Source of the DNA: JBAZWE01 sp041660545
Lineage (GTDB): Bacteria > Actinomycetota > Thermoleophilia > BMS3ABIN01
Direction: 5' to 3'
Assembly (NCBI GenBank): GCA_041660545.1
Contig: JBAZWE010000002.1
Span: 4,422 to 68,421, forward strand
Length of the DNA stretch: 64,000 nt
Shown here: positions 33,421 to 41,865 of the stretch, one piece after another
Layout of the letters: every line of letters starts with the position of its first letter
How positions within the stretch are numbered: position 1 is the stretch's first letter
Made by a program: the position numbers and the translations under genes
The notes under the pieces: model-generated
Told to the model about the DNA's origin: nothing
The model's database searches: none
What the model saw: only the letters and a program-made list of their open reading frames with translations

Positions 33421-34241
33421 GATACTCCGGCTTTCTCCAGTTCCAGGATCTCAAGCTGCCGAACATCCTCGAAAGGCATCTGCAGGAATCGGGCTCCCAC
33501 ATTGACGAATGAATCCACATCGCCAGTACAGAGGAACGAATATCTTCCTTCCCGATCCGGATCGTTTTCAATTTCCTTGCGCTCAAGGATTTCGCCGACT
33601 TCACGGGCGGTCTCCCTGGCTGAGTTTACCAGCGTCACGCCCTTGCCCAATATCCTCTGTAACATCGGAGTGACCAGAGGATAATGCGTGCAGCCCATTA
33701 TGACCGTATCTACGCCTTCTTCCTTCAGTGGCGCGGTATACGATTTAACCGTTTTGACAAGCTCGGGCGAAGAGACATCCCCTTCCTGGATCATCGAGGC
33801 CAGCTTCGGACATGCCTGTGAAAAAAAATCAATACCGGCATCGAGATTGTGCACGGCGCGCTCGTAACTGCCACTCGCAACCGTGGCCTCTGTCGCCAGC
33901 ACGCCTATCCGGCGGTTGCGGGTGATCTGCACAGCCGCCTCGGCCTCGGGGTGGACAGCGCCGATTATCGAGGCGTCCAGGCGCTCCTGCAGCCAGGGAA
34001 GCGCCGCGGCCGTGGCAGAATTACACGCCACGACCAGGAGTTTTACATCACGCGCCAGCAGATATGTGGCGATTTGCCCTGCAAAAAGCCTGAGTTCGTC
34101 GATTGATCTGGGACCGTACGGAAAGCGTCCGGTATCCCCCAGGTAGATGAAATCCTCATTGGGGTGGGCAACCAGGCATTCGTGCAAAACCGTAAGGCCG
34201 CCGACGCCTGAGTCGAACATTCCTATTGGCCGGGAATCCAA
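33417..34241 (-). CDS. murI: Glutamate racemase
   Basis: 274 residues from the TTG at 34241, two bases after the stop of the PSP1 gene; this gives the normal MurI length and start (RPIGMFDSGVGGLTVLHE). Catalytic cysteines in VACNSATAAAL and GCTHYPLV. Makes D-glutamate for peptidoglycan. A frame extending to 34466 merely reads the PSP1 gene's Arg/Ser repeats in another phase and is not used. Confidence 0.95.
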   Translation of the reverse strand: MDSRPIGMFDSGVGGLTVLHECLVAHPNEDFIYLGDTGRFPYGPRSIDELRLFAGQIATYLLARDVKLLVVACNSATAAALPWLQERLDASIIGAVHPEAEAAVQITRNRRIGVLATEATVASGSYERAVHNLDAGIDFFSQACPKLASMIQEGDVSSPELVKTVKSYTAPLKEEGVDTVIMGCTHYPLVTPMLQRILGKGVTLVNSARETAREVGEILERKEIENDPDREGRYSFLCTGDVDSFVNVGARFLQMPFEDVRQLEILELEKAGVS

Positions 34242-34242
34242 C

Positions 34243-35202
34243 TTACCGCTTTCTCTTGCGATCCCTCGACCTGGAGTCCCTCGACCTGGGCTCCCTGGGC
34301 TTCTGGTCACGCGATCGCGGTTCCCGCGAACGGGGCTCTCGGGGCTTCGATTCTCTGGGCTTGGATTCCTGGGCCTTGGGCTCCTTCGGCTGCTCGCCTC
34401 GCGCTCCGGGAGGTTTGATCTCATCGATACCGGCCTCCACCTGCCCGCCTTCACCAAGATCGACAAGCACCTTCTCCTTGGGGATCAGATAATCCACGAC
34501 CCTGCCCTCGCCGCGCTCCGTACTGACCATCGCACCCTTGGGAGGAGCCTTGGATTTGAAAGCCTTGTAAGCGTCCTGCTCATACTTCAAGCAGCACATC
34601 AGGCGGCCGCAGATCCCCGATATCTTCATGGGATTAAGCGGCAGGTTCTGTTCCTTGGCCATCTTGATGGATACCGGCTGCTGGTCTCCGGCGAACATCG
34701 TGCAGCACATACGGCGCCCGCAGGGGCCATAGCCACCTATCATGCGAGCTTCGTCACGTACTCCGACCTGGCGGAACTCTATCCTGGTCCTGAACTTTTT
34801 GGCCAGTTCTTCCACCAGCTTGCGGAAGTCCACACGCTCCTCCGCAAAGAAAGAAACGACGATCTTGCTGCTGTCGAATACTACTTCAGTATTGATCAGC
34901 CGCATGTCGATGCCGTATTCCTTTATCTTTTCCTCACACACGCTTGCCGCTCGCGCGGCTAATTTTTCGTTGCGCTCCGCTGTGGAAATATCACTGGAGG
35001 TCGCCTTACGCACGACCTTTTCCAGAGGCGCCTTTATCTTCGATGATGGAACCTCGTGATTGGCAACTACTATCCGGCCCATCTCGATACCCCGGCTGGT
35101 CCGCACGATCACCTGATCGCCCGTTTCCAGCTTTAGATCAGTGGGGTCGAAGGAATAGACTTTACATCCACTCCGGAACACAACTTCAACAAGTTCCGGC
35201 AC
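34243..35202 (-). CDS. PSP1/RicT (YaaT)-like protein with Arg/Ser-rich tail
   Basis: 319 residues. N-terminal PSP1 domain with the cysteine cluster GGYGPCGRRMCC and SGICGRLMCCL (about residues 165-210), as in YaaT/RicT, which in Bacillus binds Fe-S clusters and modulates RNase Y. A KOW-like segment follows (MVSTERGEGRVVDYLIPKEK). The last 45 residues are repeats of the type PREPRSRD, highly basic and probably disordered; such a tail suggests RNA binding. Sits between holB and murI, the usual context. Confidence 0.85.
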   Translation of the reverse strand: MPELVEVVFRSGCKVYSFDPTDLKLETGDQVIVRTSRGIEMGRIVVANHEVPSSKIKAPLEKVVRKATSSDISTAERNEKLAARAASVCEEKIKEYGIDMRLINTEVVFDSSKIVVSFFAEERVDFRKLVEELAKKFRTRIEFRQVGVRDEARMIGGYGPCGRRMCCTMFAGDQQPVSIKMAKEQNLPLNPMKISGICGRLMCCLKYEQDAYKAFKSKAPPKGAMVSTERGEGRVVDYLIPKEKVLVDLGEGGQVEAGIDEIKPPGARGEQPKEPKAQESKPRESKPREPRSREPRSRDQKPREPRSRDSRSRDRKRKR

Positions 35203-36300
35203 TTATAAAACCTCCTGCAATTGATAAAACATGGCCTGCAATGCAAGCTCCAAGTCGATATTATAGCCTAGTTTGGAACGGGTGGCCTCGATAACCCCCA
35301 CCGCGCGGCGGTAGCTGCCGGCTCGCGATGCGAGTGCCTGGTCCTCCAGCTCCAGCTCGTAGTCCCTGTTCATAACCGCTTGTCCCGCACCCGAAGCCAT
35401 CACCATCATGTCCCTGAACCAGGACTCCAGGAAGTCCAGGGCGAGTATCAGTTCACGTCTCTGCGCCGCGCTTGAGCGACGGTGTGCGTCCTGCTCCTGA
35501 CGTTTTTTGGTCGTGGCGATGAAACCCTCGGGTATGGTCTCTTCCTCCACCGCCTCGCCGGCCTCCTGGGCGGCCGACAAGATATCGGCGGCCATCTGGG
35601 CGGCGCCGCCCTCCCAGGCGCCACGAGTAAGGTTCTCGCCGATCTGCAGGTAGCGGCCGCGGCGGGCAACCAGCTCCTCGTCCTCACAGAGGGCCCTGGC
35701 CAGGCCAAGGTTTCCCCGGCTGACTCGCGCGTATGCCTGGGCAATCGTTTCCGAAACACCGTATTTATCACGCAAAAAAGATTCGATGTCATCCGCGGGC
35801 ACCGGTCCGAATCTCACGGTCTGGCAACGCGACACGAGCGTCGGCAGGACATGGTCTTCGCGGCCGGCCAGTAAAAGGAAGAAAACAAACCGGGGCGGTT
35901 CTTCCAGGGATTTGAGAAAGGCGTTGGCGCTCTCGGCGTTAAACGACGACGCGTCCGAGATGATGTAGATGCGGGCCTGGCTCTCATGAGGGTGGAGATT
36001 GAGGGAGCGGTTGACCTCACGGATCTGGTCGACGGTTATGAACGAGCCCGTGGGGGCCACGACCTCGATGTCGGGATGAGTTGCGCGAGCCGCCTTCTGG
36101 CAGGAAGGGCATACACCGCAACCGCCCTGCTCACAACACAGCGCCGCGGCAAAACCGAGCGCCGCCGTCATCTTGCCGGCGCCGGACGGCCCCAGAAAAA
36201 GGTATGCGTGGCTCGGTCCCTGCTTTATCGCGGCCGCAAGGAACCGGGCAACATGCTCCTGGCCGATGAGGCCGTCAAAGATTTGTGGTGGATTGGACAT
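35203..36300 (-). CDS. holB: DNA polymerase III delta-prime subunit
   Basis: 365 residues. Clamp-loader AAA domain: FDGLIGQEHVARFLAAAI, Walker-type GPSGAGKMTAAL, zinc cysteines CCEQGGCGVCPSCQ, Walker B region ARIYIISDASSFNAESANAFLKSLEEPP. The P-loop Lys is present, but the next residue is Met rather than Thr/Ser, common in non-hydrolysing delta-prime. tmk lies 104 bp upstream and the PSP1 gene starts directly at its stop, as in many Gram-positive genomes. Confidence 0.88.
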   Translation of the reverse strand: MSNPPQIFDGLIGQEHVARFLAAAIKQGPSHAYLFLGPSGAGKMTAALGFAAALCCEQGGCGVCPSCQKAARATHPDIEVVAPTGSFITVDQIREVNRSLNLHPHESQARIYIISDASSFNAESANAFLKSLEEPPRFVFFLLLAGREDHVLPTLVSRCQTVRFGPVPADDIESFLRDKYGVSETIAQAYARVSRGNLGLARALCEDEELVARRGRYLQIGENLTRGAWEGGAAQMAADILSAAQEAGEAVEEETIPEGFIATTKKRQEQDAHRRSSAAQRRELILALDFLESWFRDMMVMASGAGQAVMNRDYELELEDQALASRAGSYRRAVGVIEATRSKLGYNIDLELALQAMFYQLQEVL

Positions 36301-36404
36301 ATGATGATTTTGTCATATGGGAGGGGTGGATGGGAATCGGGGACTGAATCTATGTACAGGTGATGCGACTTCTTCTCTCGTTGCATATTGATTATTACTG
36401 TCTG

Positions 36405-37031
36405 CTAAAACTCCAGCCCCAGCCGCTCCCGGCAAGCAGCGACTACATCGGCGTGGACTTCTTCCACGCTCCTGCCGCCGTCGATACCGACGATCCGCCC
36501 CGGGTACATCTCTTCCAGCTTCCGATAGCCATCCTCGACTTTCTGATGGAAGGTGAGCGGCTCGCCCTCGATGCGATCCTCGGCGGTCCCGCGTCCGGCA
36601 AGGCGCTCGCGCGATGCGGCGACGTCGAGATGGAAGACGAAAGTGAGGTCGGGCATCAGCCCGCCGGTGGCGCCGAGATTGAGGTCGAGAATCCGCTCGA
36701 CGCCCAGCTCCCGCGCCATACCCTGATATACGAGTGAAGAATCTATATAGCGGTCGGAGAGGACGATCTTGCCCTGCATGAGCGCCGGCTTGATGACTTC
36801 CTTGACCAGCTGCACACGGGCGGCGGCGTAGAGGAGGGCTTCGGTCCAGGCGTCCATGGTGGTGTGTTCCGGGCCGAGAAGAATTTCGCGGATCTGTTCG
36901 CCGAGAGAAGTGCCGCCCGGCTCGCGGACGCTCAAGGTGTCGATGCCGGCTCCAGTTGCCGCGGCTGTCAGCAGATCGAGTTGCGTAGACTTGCCGCTTT
37001 GATCGATTCCCTCAAAGGTGATGAAATACAT
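36405..37031 (-). CDS. tmk: Thymidylate kinase
   Basis: 208 residues. P-loop ITFEGIDQSGKSTQ, DR motif SDRYIDSSLVYQG and the LID-type segment AGRGTAEDRIEGEPLTFHQKV. Phosphorylates dTMP to dTDP. Located between topA (55 bp upstream) and holB. Confidence 0.95.
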   Translation of the reverse strand: MYFITFEGIDQSGKSTQLDLLTAAATGAGIDTLSVREPGGTSLGEQIREILLGPEHTTMDAWTEALLYAAARVQLVKEVIKPALMQGKIVLSDRYIDSSLVYQGMARELGVERILDLNLGATGGLMPDLTFVFHLDVAASRERLAGRGTAEDRIEGEPLTFHQKVEDGYRKLEEMYPGRIVGIDGGRSVEEVHADVVAACRERLGLEF

Positions 37032-37086
37032 GGCGCTCCCTGCGTGGAACCATTAAGAATGAATGAACTTAAGGCCGCTCTTTGCG

Positions 37087-39240
37087 TCAGGAGGCTTTTT
37101 TCCTTTTCCTGACGGTCTTCGTGGCCGAAACGGCCTTTTTGACTTTGGCGGATGGCGCCGCTTCGGCCTCCGCGGCCTTTGCCGCTTTACGCTCCGCGGC
37201 CTTTTTCTTGTATTCATCCTTGGTCGGGCAGTCGGGATCGATGCACAGCTCCCAGGGACGCCGTCCACGGGTGATGATCTTGACCTTGGGCGTATTGCAC
37301 GAAGGACATTCCACGTGCATGGGGATGAGCCTTCCCATCTGCGGCAGCGGATATGTGCTGTCGCAATCCGGGTAGCCGTCGCAACCGATAAAACGCTTCT
37401 TGGTCTTCTTGGAGCGGATGATCTTCAGCGGCTTGCCACACTTGGAGCAGGTGCCGACGACCTTGTCCTCCTGGATGCCCTTGACGATGATGCCCGCCAG
37501 CTCCTCCTTGTTTTCCTCCAGCGAGGAGTAAGCCAGGTGCAGAAGTTCGCGCGAACGCTTGACCACGTCTTCCTTGGTCATCGCTTCCTCGGCGATTGAG
37601 TTCATCTCCTCTTCCAGCTCGGCGGTCATCTGTGGTTTGGTGATGCGGTCGGCGTAAGTGTTGAGCGCCTCCACCATGCCGATACCCGTCTCGGTGGGCT
37701 CCACCGGCGTGTTCTTGATGTAGCCACGGTCGTACAGGTTCTGGATGATGCTGTGGCGCGTGGCCTTGGTGCCCAGACCGTTCTGCTCCATCAGCTCGAT
37801 CAGCCGGCCCTGGCCGTAGCGGCCCGGTGGCTGGGTCTCTTTCTGCTCGTCGTAGACTTTCATGACCTTGACCTCTTCGCCCTCGTCAAGACGCGGCACT
37901 TCGCTGTCCTTGCTGCGGCCGTAGGGGTAATAGGCGAGCCATCCTTCATCGACGATGCGGGAACCCTTGACCACGAATGGCTCTTCGCCGATCGAGATGT
38001 CCACGCGGTTGCTCTCGGAGACCGCATGGTCGCCCAGGGTCGCCAGAAAACGCCTCGCCACCAGGAACCAGATTTTCCAGTGAGCGTCGTCGAGCTTGTC
38101 GCCGGGTCCGGGGACTCCCACCGGATAGATGGGCGGATGGTCGGTCGTCTGCTTCTTGCCCCGTGTGGGTTTGAGTTCATCGCGGGCCAGCAAAGCGCTT
38201 GCGTGCTCGCCCAGCTCTGTGCTGTTCTTCAACTCGGTAAGCAGCTCCCTTAAGTCCAGAGAGGCCGGATATACAGTATTGTCCGTACGCGGATAGCTGA
38301 TAAAACCACCCAGGTACAGGTCCTCAGCCAGACGTATGGAGCGGGCCGCTGAATAACCCAGAGACGTTGCAGCCTTGGTGTAGGCGGTGGTATTAAACGG
38401 CGCCGGCGGCTGCAGCTTCTTGCTGGTCGACTTGACGCTGGTAACGGTGCCGGCTGAAGCGGCGCCGGAATTCTTGAGCGCCGCGTCCGCCTCGGTCTTG
38501 TCGAGAAAGCGGTCGGTCTTGTGCTGGCAGGTGAATGCTCCCTGTGACGAATCGATGTCCGCAAATATCTGCCAGTAAGGTACGGGGATGAAGGCGCGCC
38601 GCTCCAGCTCACGCCCGGCGATCAGGGCCAGCGTCGGGCTCTGCACCCTTCCCACGGAAAGAAACTGGTTGCCCAGCCTCGATGTGGCCAGGGAAATGAA
38701 CCGCGTCAGCGTGGCGCCCCATATAAGGTCTATATCCTGCCGCGCTTCGCCGGACTTGGCCAGGGGTATGGAAAGATCGGTCGGATTGGCGAACGCCTCA
38801 GTGATTTCTTCGTTTGTCAGCGCGGAAAAGCGTGCGCGCCTGACGCCCTTCTCAAGCCTGGCGTTGGCCTCGATGATCTGCTCCAGCGCTTCCAGGCCGA
38901 TAAGCTCGCCTTCGCGATCGTAATCGGTCGCGATAATGACCTGGTCTGCGTCCTTCGCCACTTTTTTCAACGCGTTGACGACCGATTTGGCCGACGGCGC
39001 CTTGATCAGTCTGGCGTCTATCAGTTCGCGTGGCTCGACCTTGCGCCAGTCGGAATATTCTTCGGGGTACTCCAGCTGCATGATGTGGCCTTTCAGCCCG
39101 ATGCAGGTATATTCTTCTGAATCGTTGGTGAAAGTGTAGATGGGGACTTTGTAATAAGCACCGGCCTTGGCCTTGCCGCCGCTTAAGATGCCGGAGATTT
39201 TTTTCGCTGCTGTGTCTTTTTCGGTAACTATGAGTTTCAA
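37087..39240 (-). CDS. topA: Type IA DNA topoisomerase I, archaeal-type TopA
   Basis: 717 residues from the TTG at 39240 (AGAAGGAC upstream). Toprim domain begins LIVTEKDTAAKKI and has ATDYDREGELIG; the catalytic Tyr is in GGFISYPRTDNTVYP. Two C-terminal four-Cys zinc ribbons (CSKCGKPL...; CPSCNTPK...) precede a Lys-rich tail. The N-terminal pattern (GLKGHIMQLEYPEEYSDWRK) is that of archaeal TopA rather than the common bacterial form, which suggests an old transfer. Relaxes negative supercoils. Confidence 0.9.
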   Translation of the reverse strand: MKLIVTEKDTAAKKISGILSGGKAKAGAYYKVPIYTFTNDSEEYTCIGLKGHIMQLEYPEEYSDWRKVEPRELIDARLIKAPSAKSVVNALKKVAKDADQVIIATDYDREGELIGLEALEQIIEANARLEKGVRRARFSALTNEEITEAFANPTDLSIPLAKSGEARQDIDLIWGATLTRFISLATSRLGNQFLSVGRVQSPTLALIAGRELERRAFIPVPYWQIFADIDSSQGAFTCQHKTDRFLDKTEADAALKNSGAASAGTVTSVKSTSKKLQPPAPFNTTAYTKAATSLGYSAARSIRLAEDLYLGGFISYPRTDNTVYPASLDLRELLTELKNSTELGEHASALLARDELKPTRGKKQTTDHPPIYPVGVPGPGDKLDDAHWKIWFLVARRFLATLGDHAVSESNRVDISIGEEPFVVKGSRIVDEGWLAYYPYGRSKDSEVPRLDEGEEVKVMKVYDEQKETQPPGRYGQGRLIELMEQNGLGTKATRHSIIQNLYDRGYIKNTPVEPTETGIGMVEALNTYADRITKPQMTAELEEEMNSIAEEAMTKEDVVKRSRELLHLAYSSLEENKEELAGIIVKGIQEDKVVGTCSKCGKPLKIIRSKKTKKRFIGCDGYPDCDSTYPLPQMGRLIPMHVECPSCNTPKVKIITRGRRPWELCIDPDCPTKDEYKKKAAERKAAKAAEAEAAPSAKVKKAVSATKTVRKRKKAS

Positions 39241-39274
39241 GATTGTCCTTCTATCGATTCCAGGCAAGGATGGT

Positions 39275-39418
39275 TTATAGCATATTGCGGTGGGAGATGT
39301 CGATTCTGCATGGCCGTTTCCAGCCCGGATTTAACTTAAACGGCCCTTCATCCACCGCTCGGACGATATCACAATCGGCCGCGAACTCTCCTACTTTACC
39401 CCAAATCAGGGAATCCAT
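39275..39418 (-). CDS. Possible 47-residue protein upstream of topA
   Basis: An open frame from the ATG at 39418 encodes MDSLIWGKVGEFAADCDIVR and ends SHRNML, 34 bp before the topA TTG. No clear SD is present and no family is recognised. Codon use is like the neighbours. It may be a real small protein, a leader peptide or a gene remnant. Confidence 0.3.
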   Translation of the reverse strand: MDSLIWGKVGEFAADCDIVRAVDEGPFKLNPGWKRPCRIDISHRNML

Positions 39419-39464
39419 GCTGCAAGGATGCCTGCCGGAAGCCGGATGTCAGCACAGGATGTGC

Positions 39465-40121
39465 TTAGGGCGCCGGGGTAACAGGTATCGACGTGCCGGG
39501 GCTGCCCGCGGTTGTGTTGGTCTGAGGCGTTACCGCCGGCAGAGCGGATAGCTTGGCGATCTCATCCTTGATCAGTGGTGCGTTGGTATCGTTCGGGCTC
39601 AACTCAAGAAAGCGGCTCCATGCAAGGATTGCGGTCTGGTTCTGACCGGCCGCTTTGGCCGCCTGGCCCAGCATGAAGAATGCATACGTGTTGGTCGGCG
39701 CAGCCTGAGTCGCCTGGCTCAAGGCCTTGACGGCGGCCTCGTTGTCGCCTTTCTTCATCTCTGTTCTGCCCAGCAACAGCATTGCGTCGACGCTCTGAGG
39801 CGAGACCACGAGATACATGTTGTAATAAACGATGGCGTCATCGTAACGCGCAACATCATCGGCTGCGTATAGGTTGGCCAGTGCCAGCATTGAGTCCTTG
39901 TCCTGGGGATTCTGGCTTATCTGATCCTTGAAAAAGGCTTCGCGGTCCTCAAAGGAGCTTGAAGAATTGATGGCAGAGGGTGAGCTTTTCGTGCAACCCG
40001 AAAAGATGTTTCCCGTCTTGGAGCCAACGCCGAGCAACACGGTGCCGAACGCAAAGGTGATCGCCAGAATTATGGCAAACCAGCGCGTCAAGCGATTGAT
40101 TCTTTTCCTGTCCATCAACAT
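39465..40121 (-). CDS. Membrane-anchored tetratricopeptide-repeat protein
   Basis: 218 residues. One N-terminal membrane segment (LTRWFAIILAITFAFGTVLL), then a Ser-rich linker with Cys (SGCTKSS) and three TPR-like units (SMLALANLYAAD..., DAMLLLGRTEMKKGDNEAAV, YAFFMLGQAAKAAGQNQTAI). A Thr/Pro/Ser-rich C-terminus ends PVTPAP. Exposed outside the membrane; probably a scaffold. Specific role unknown. Confidence 0.75.
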   Translation of the reverse strand: MLMDRKRINRLTRWFAIILAITFAFGTVLLGVGSKTGNIFSGCTKSSPSAINSSSSFEDREAFFKDQISQNPQDKDSMLALANLYAADDVARYDDAIVYYNMYLVVSPQSVDAMLLLGRTEMKKGDNEAAVKALSQATQAAPTNTYAFFMLGQAAKAAGQNQTAILAWSRFLELSPNDTNAPLIKDEIAKLSALPAVTPQTNTTAGSPGTSIPVTPAP

Positions 40122-40228
40122 AAGCGGACTCTCAGTCTTGTGGATAAACCCGGAACATTATAGCGGAAGCTTGGCTGACAGTGGTAGAAATGCATCGCCG
40201 GCCTTTTTTATAGCAACACCGGTAATGA

Positions 40229-40354
40229 TTATTCAATAGCGTAAATGCTTCCGTCACCGCCGGTAAAATATACTACTCCGGCCGATATCACGGGAGCTGG
40301 TAGAAAATCATGACAAACACGGTAGTTGTAAATTTTCGACGCCGAAAACCAGAA
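40229..40354 (-). pseudogene. Remnant of a PQQ-like beta-propeller repeat protein
   Basis: The last 41 codons of an open frame encode one PQQ/WD-like blade (PAPVISAGVVYFTGGDGSIY, then AIE and stop). No start or further blades are present; the frame continues only as antisense to the DEAD-box terminator region. This is the 3' end of a lost outer-surface propeller gene. Confidence 0.45.
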
Positions 40355-40380
40355 TGAGCTGGCATTTATCCGCTTTTCGT

Positions 40381-40408
40381 AAAAAAGAAGGGCCCCGAAG
40401 GGCCCCTC
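40381..40408 (-). terminator. Terminator of the DEAD-box helicase gene
   Basis: On the minus strand GGGGCCC-TTC-GGGGCCC (one central mismatch) is followed by TTCTTTTTT. It lies 26 bp past the helicase stop. Confidence 0.75.
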
Positions 40409-40433
40409 GTAACGTTCATATATGCTGGCTTTT

Positions 40434-41678
40434 TTAGCGGGCGCCGGCCATGCTGCGGGTCGGACGTCTGCGCGGACGCCGACGCTTGCCGGAGAGCGCG
40501 CCGCCGTTATAAGCGAGCTTGCGCACCTTTTTTGCCTCCCGGTCGGGATCGGGGACCACGCGGTAATCGTAGTCAAAACCCTCGACGTCCTCGCAAGGCA
40601 GTGTGGTGCCGATAAGCCCCTCGATCTCGCGCAGGGATGAAGTCTCCTCCGCCGACAGAAAGCTCAGAGCCGTGCCGTCGTTTCCGGCGCGCGCCGTGCG
40701 GCCGATGCGGTGGACATAGTCTTCAGCCTTGTTGGGCAGATCGAAATTGATGACATGTGAGATATTGTCAACATCGATGCCCCGGGCTACGATATCAGTT
40801 GCCACGAGAACACGGTACTTCCCGCTTTTAAAGCCGTCGAGCGCCTGCTGACGCTGACCCTGGCTGCGGTTTGAATGGATGGCCACTCCCTTGATGCCCT
40901 TGCGGGAAAGGGTGCGGCAGACACGGTCGGCGCGGTGTTTGGTGCGCGTGAAGACGAGAACCCTGTCTAAGTCCCGCTCCTTTAGCAGCTGCACAAGCAG
41001 GTCTCCCTTTTGTGTGCTGCCGACCGGATATACCGCCTGCTCGATCGCCTCGATCGGTGTTGCGCTCGGACTGACCTCGATACGCATGGGATTGTTCAGT
41101 GTCGTGCCCAGAACGCCAAGCACCTTGTGAGACATCGTAGCCGAGAAGAGCAGGTTCTGGCGCTTCTCGGGACAAAGATTGATGATGCGCTTTACATCGG
41201 GCAGGAAGCCCATGTCGAGCATGCGATCCGCCTCATCCAGAACAAGGATCTCGACGCCGCTTAAATCGACATCGCCCCGGCGCTGGATATCCAGCAGCCT
41301 TCCCGGCGTAGCGATCAGCAGGTCGATTCCCCGGCGGATCTTGTCCGCCTGCGGCTGATATCCGACACCGCCATATACGGCGGTTACTTTCTGCCCGGTG
41401 AAACGGGTACAGGAACGAGCCACATCCTCGATTTGCCCGGCCAACTCGCGTGTCGGTGTCACGACCAATGCCTTGACGCCGCGGCCCTTGCTCATCTTCT
41501 GAAGGATCGGCAGGATGAAAGCTGCTGTCTTGCCGGTGCCCGTCTGGGCACAGCCGACGATGTCGCGGCCTTCGAGTACCTTGGGGATAGCTTCCTTCTG
41601 GATGGGGGTGGGCTCGGTATAGCCCATAGCTTTGACGCCCTTGAGCAGGCGCTCTTCCAAACCTAGATTTTCAAACAA
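40434..41678 (-). CDS. DEAD-box RNA helicase
   Basis: 414 residues from the TTG at 41678 (AAAAGGAG 8 nt upstream). Q motif YTEPTPIQKEAIP, motif I AQTGTGKTAAF, motif II VLDEADRM, motif III SATMS and motif VI HRIGRTARAGNDG are complete. The C-terminus ends in a basic Arg-rich tail (GKRRRPRRRPTRS). RhlE/CshA-like; acts in ribosome assembly or RNA decay. The upstream 120 bp carries no recognised leader. Confidence 0.93.
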   Translation of the reverse strand: MFENLGLEERLLKGVKAMGYTEPTPIQKEAIPKVLEGRDIVGCAQTGTGKTAAFILPILQKMSKGRGVKALVVTPTRELAGQIEDVARSCTRFTGQKVTAVYGGVGYQPQADKIRRGIDLLIATPGRLLDIQRRGDVDLSGVEILVLDEADRMLDMGFLPDVKRIINLCPEKRQNLLFSATMSHKVLGVLGTTLNNPMRIEVSPSATPIEAIEQAVYPVGSTQKGDLLVQLLKERDLDRVLVFTRTKHRADRVCRTLSRKGIKGVAIHSNRSQGQRQQALDGFKSGKYRVLVATDIVARGIDVDNISHVINFDLPNKAEDYVHRIGRTARAGNDGTALSFLSAEETSSLREIEGLIGTTLPCEDVEGFDYDYRVVPDPDREAKKVRKLAYNGGALSGKRRRPRRRPTRSMAGAR

Positions 41679-41865
41679 AATAAAAACTCCTTTTCTGTGC
41701 GCCATTATGGATCGCACTGCATGTTGCAGACGCAGTTGGTCCATAAGGTTTCAGAAAAGGAACAAGAGGGACAACCGAGTCTTCCGTTGATGTACTTGAT
41801 GCATTATACGGTAATTGGGGGCTTAGGGCCAAGTTGGGTGTTGAGGAAGCGTTGATTTAGGCTTC

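Noticed and set aside
34243..34390. Short tandem repeat resembling a CRISPR-like array
   Set aside because: It is an in-frame Arg/Ser coding repeat with no regular spacers.
34242..34466. 75-residue N-terminal extension of MurI
   Set aside because: It only reads the upstream gene's repeat DNA in another frame; the TTG at 34241 gives the normal MurI length.
34147..34962. 271-codon + strand frame opposite ricT/murI
   Set aside because: Antisense to two well-identified genes; its low-complexity start mirrors the Arg/Ser repeat.
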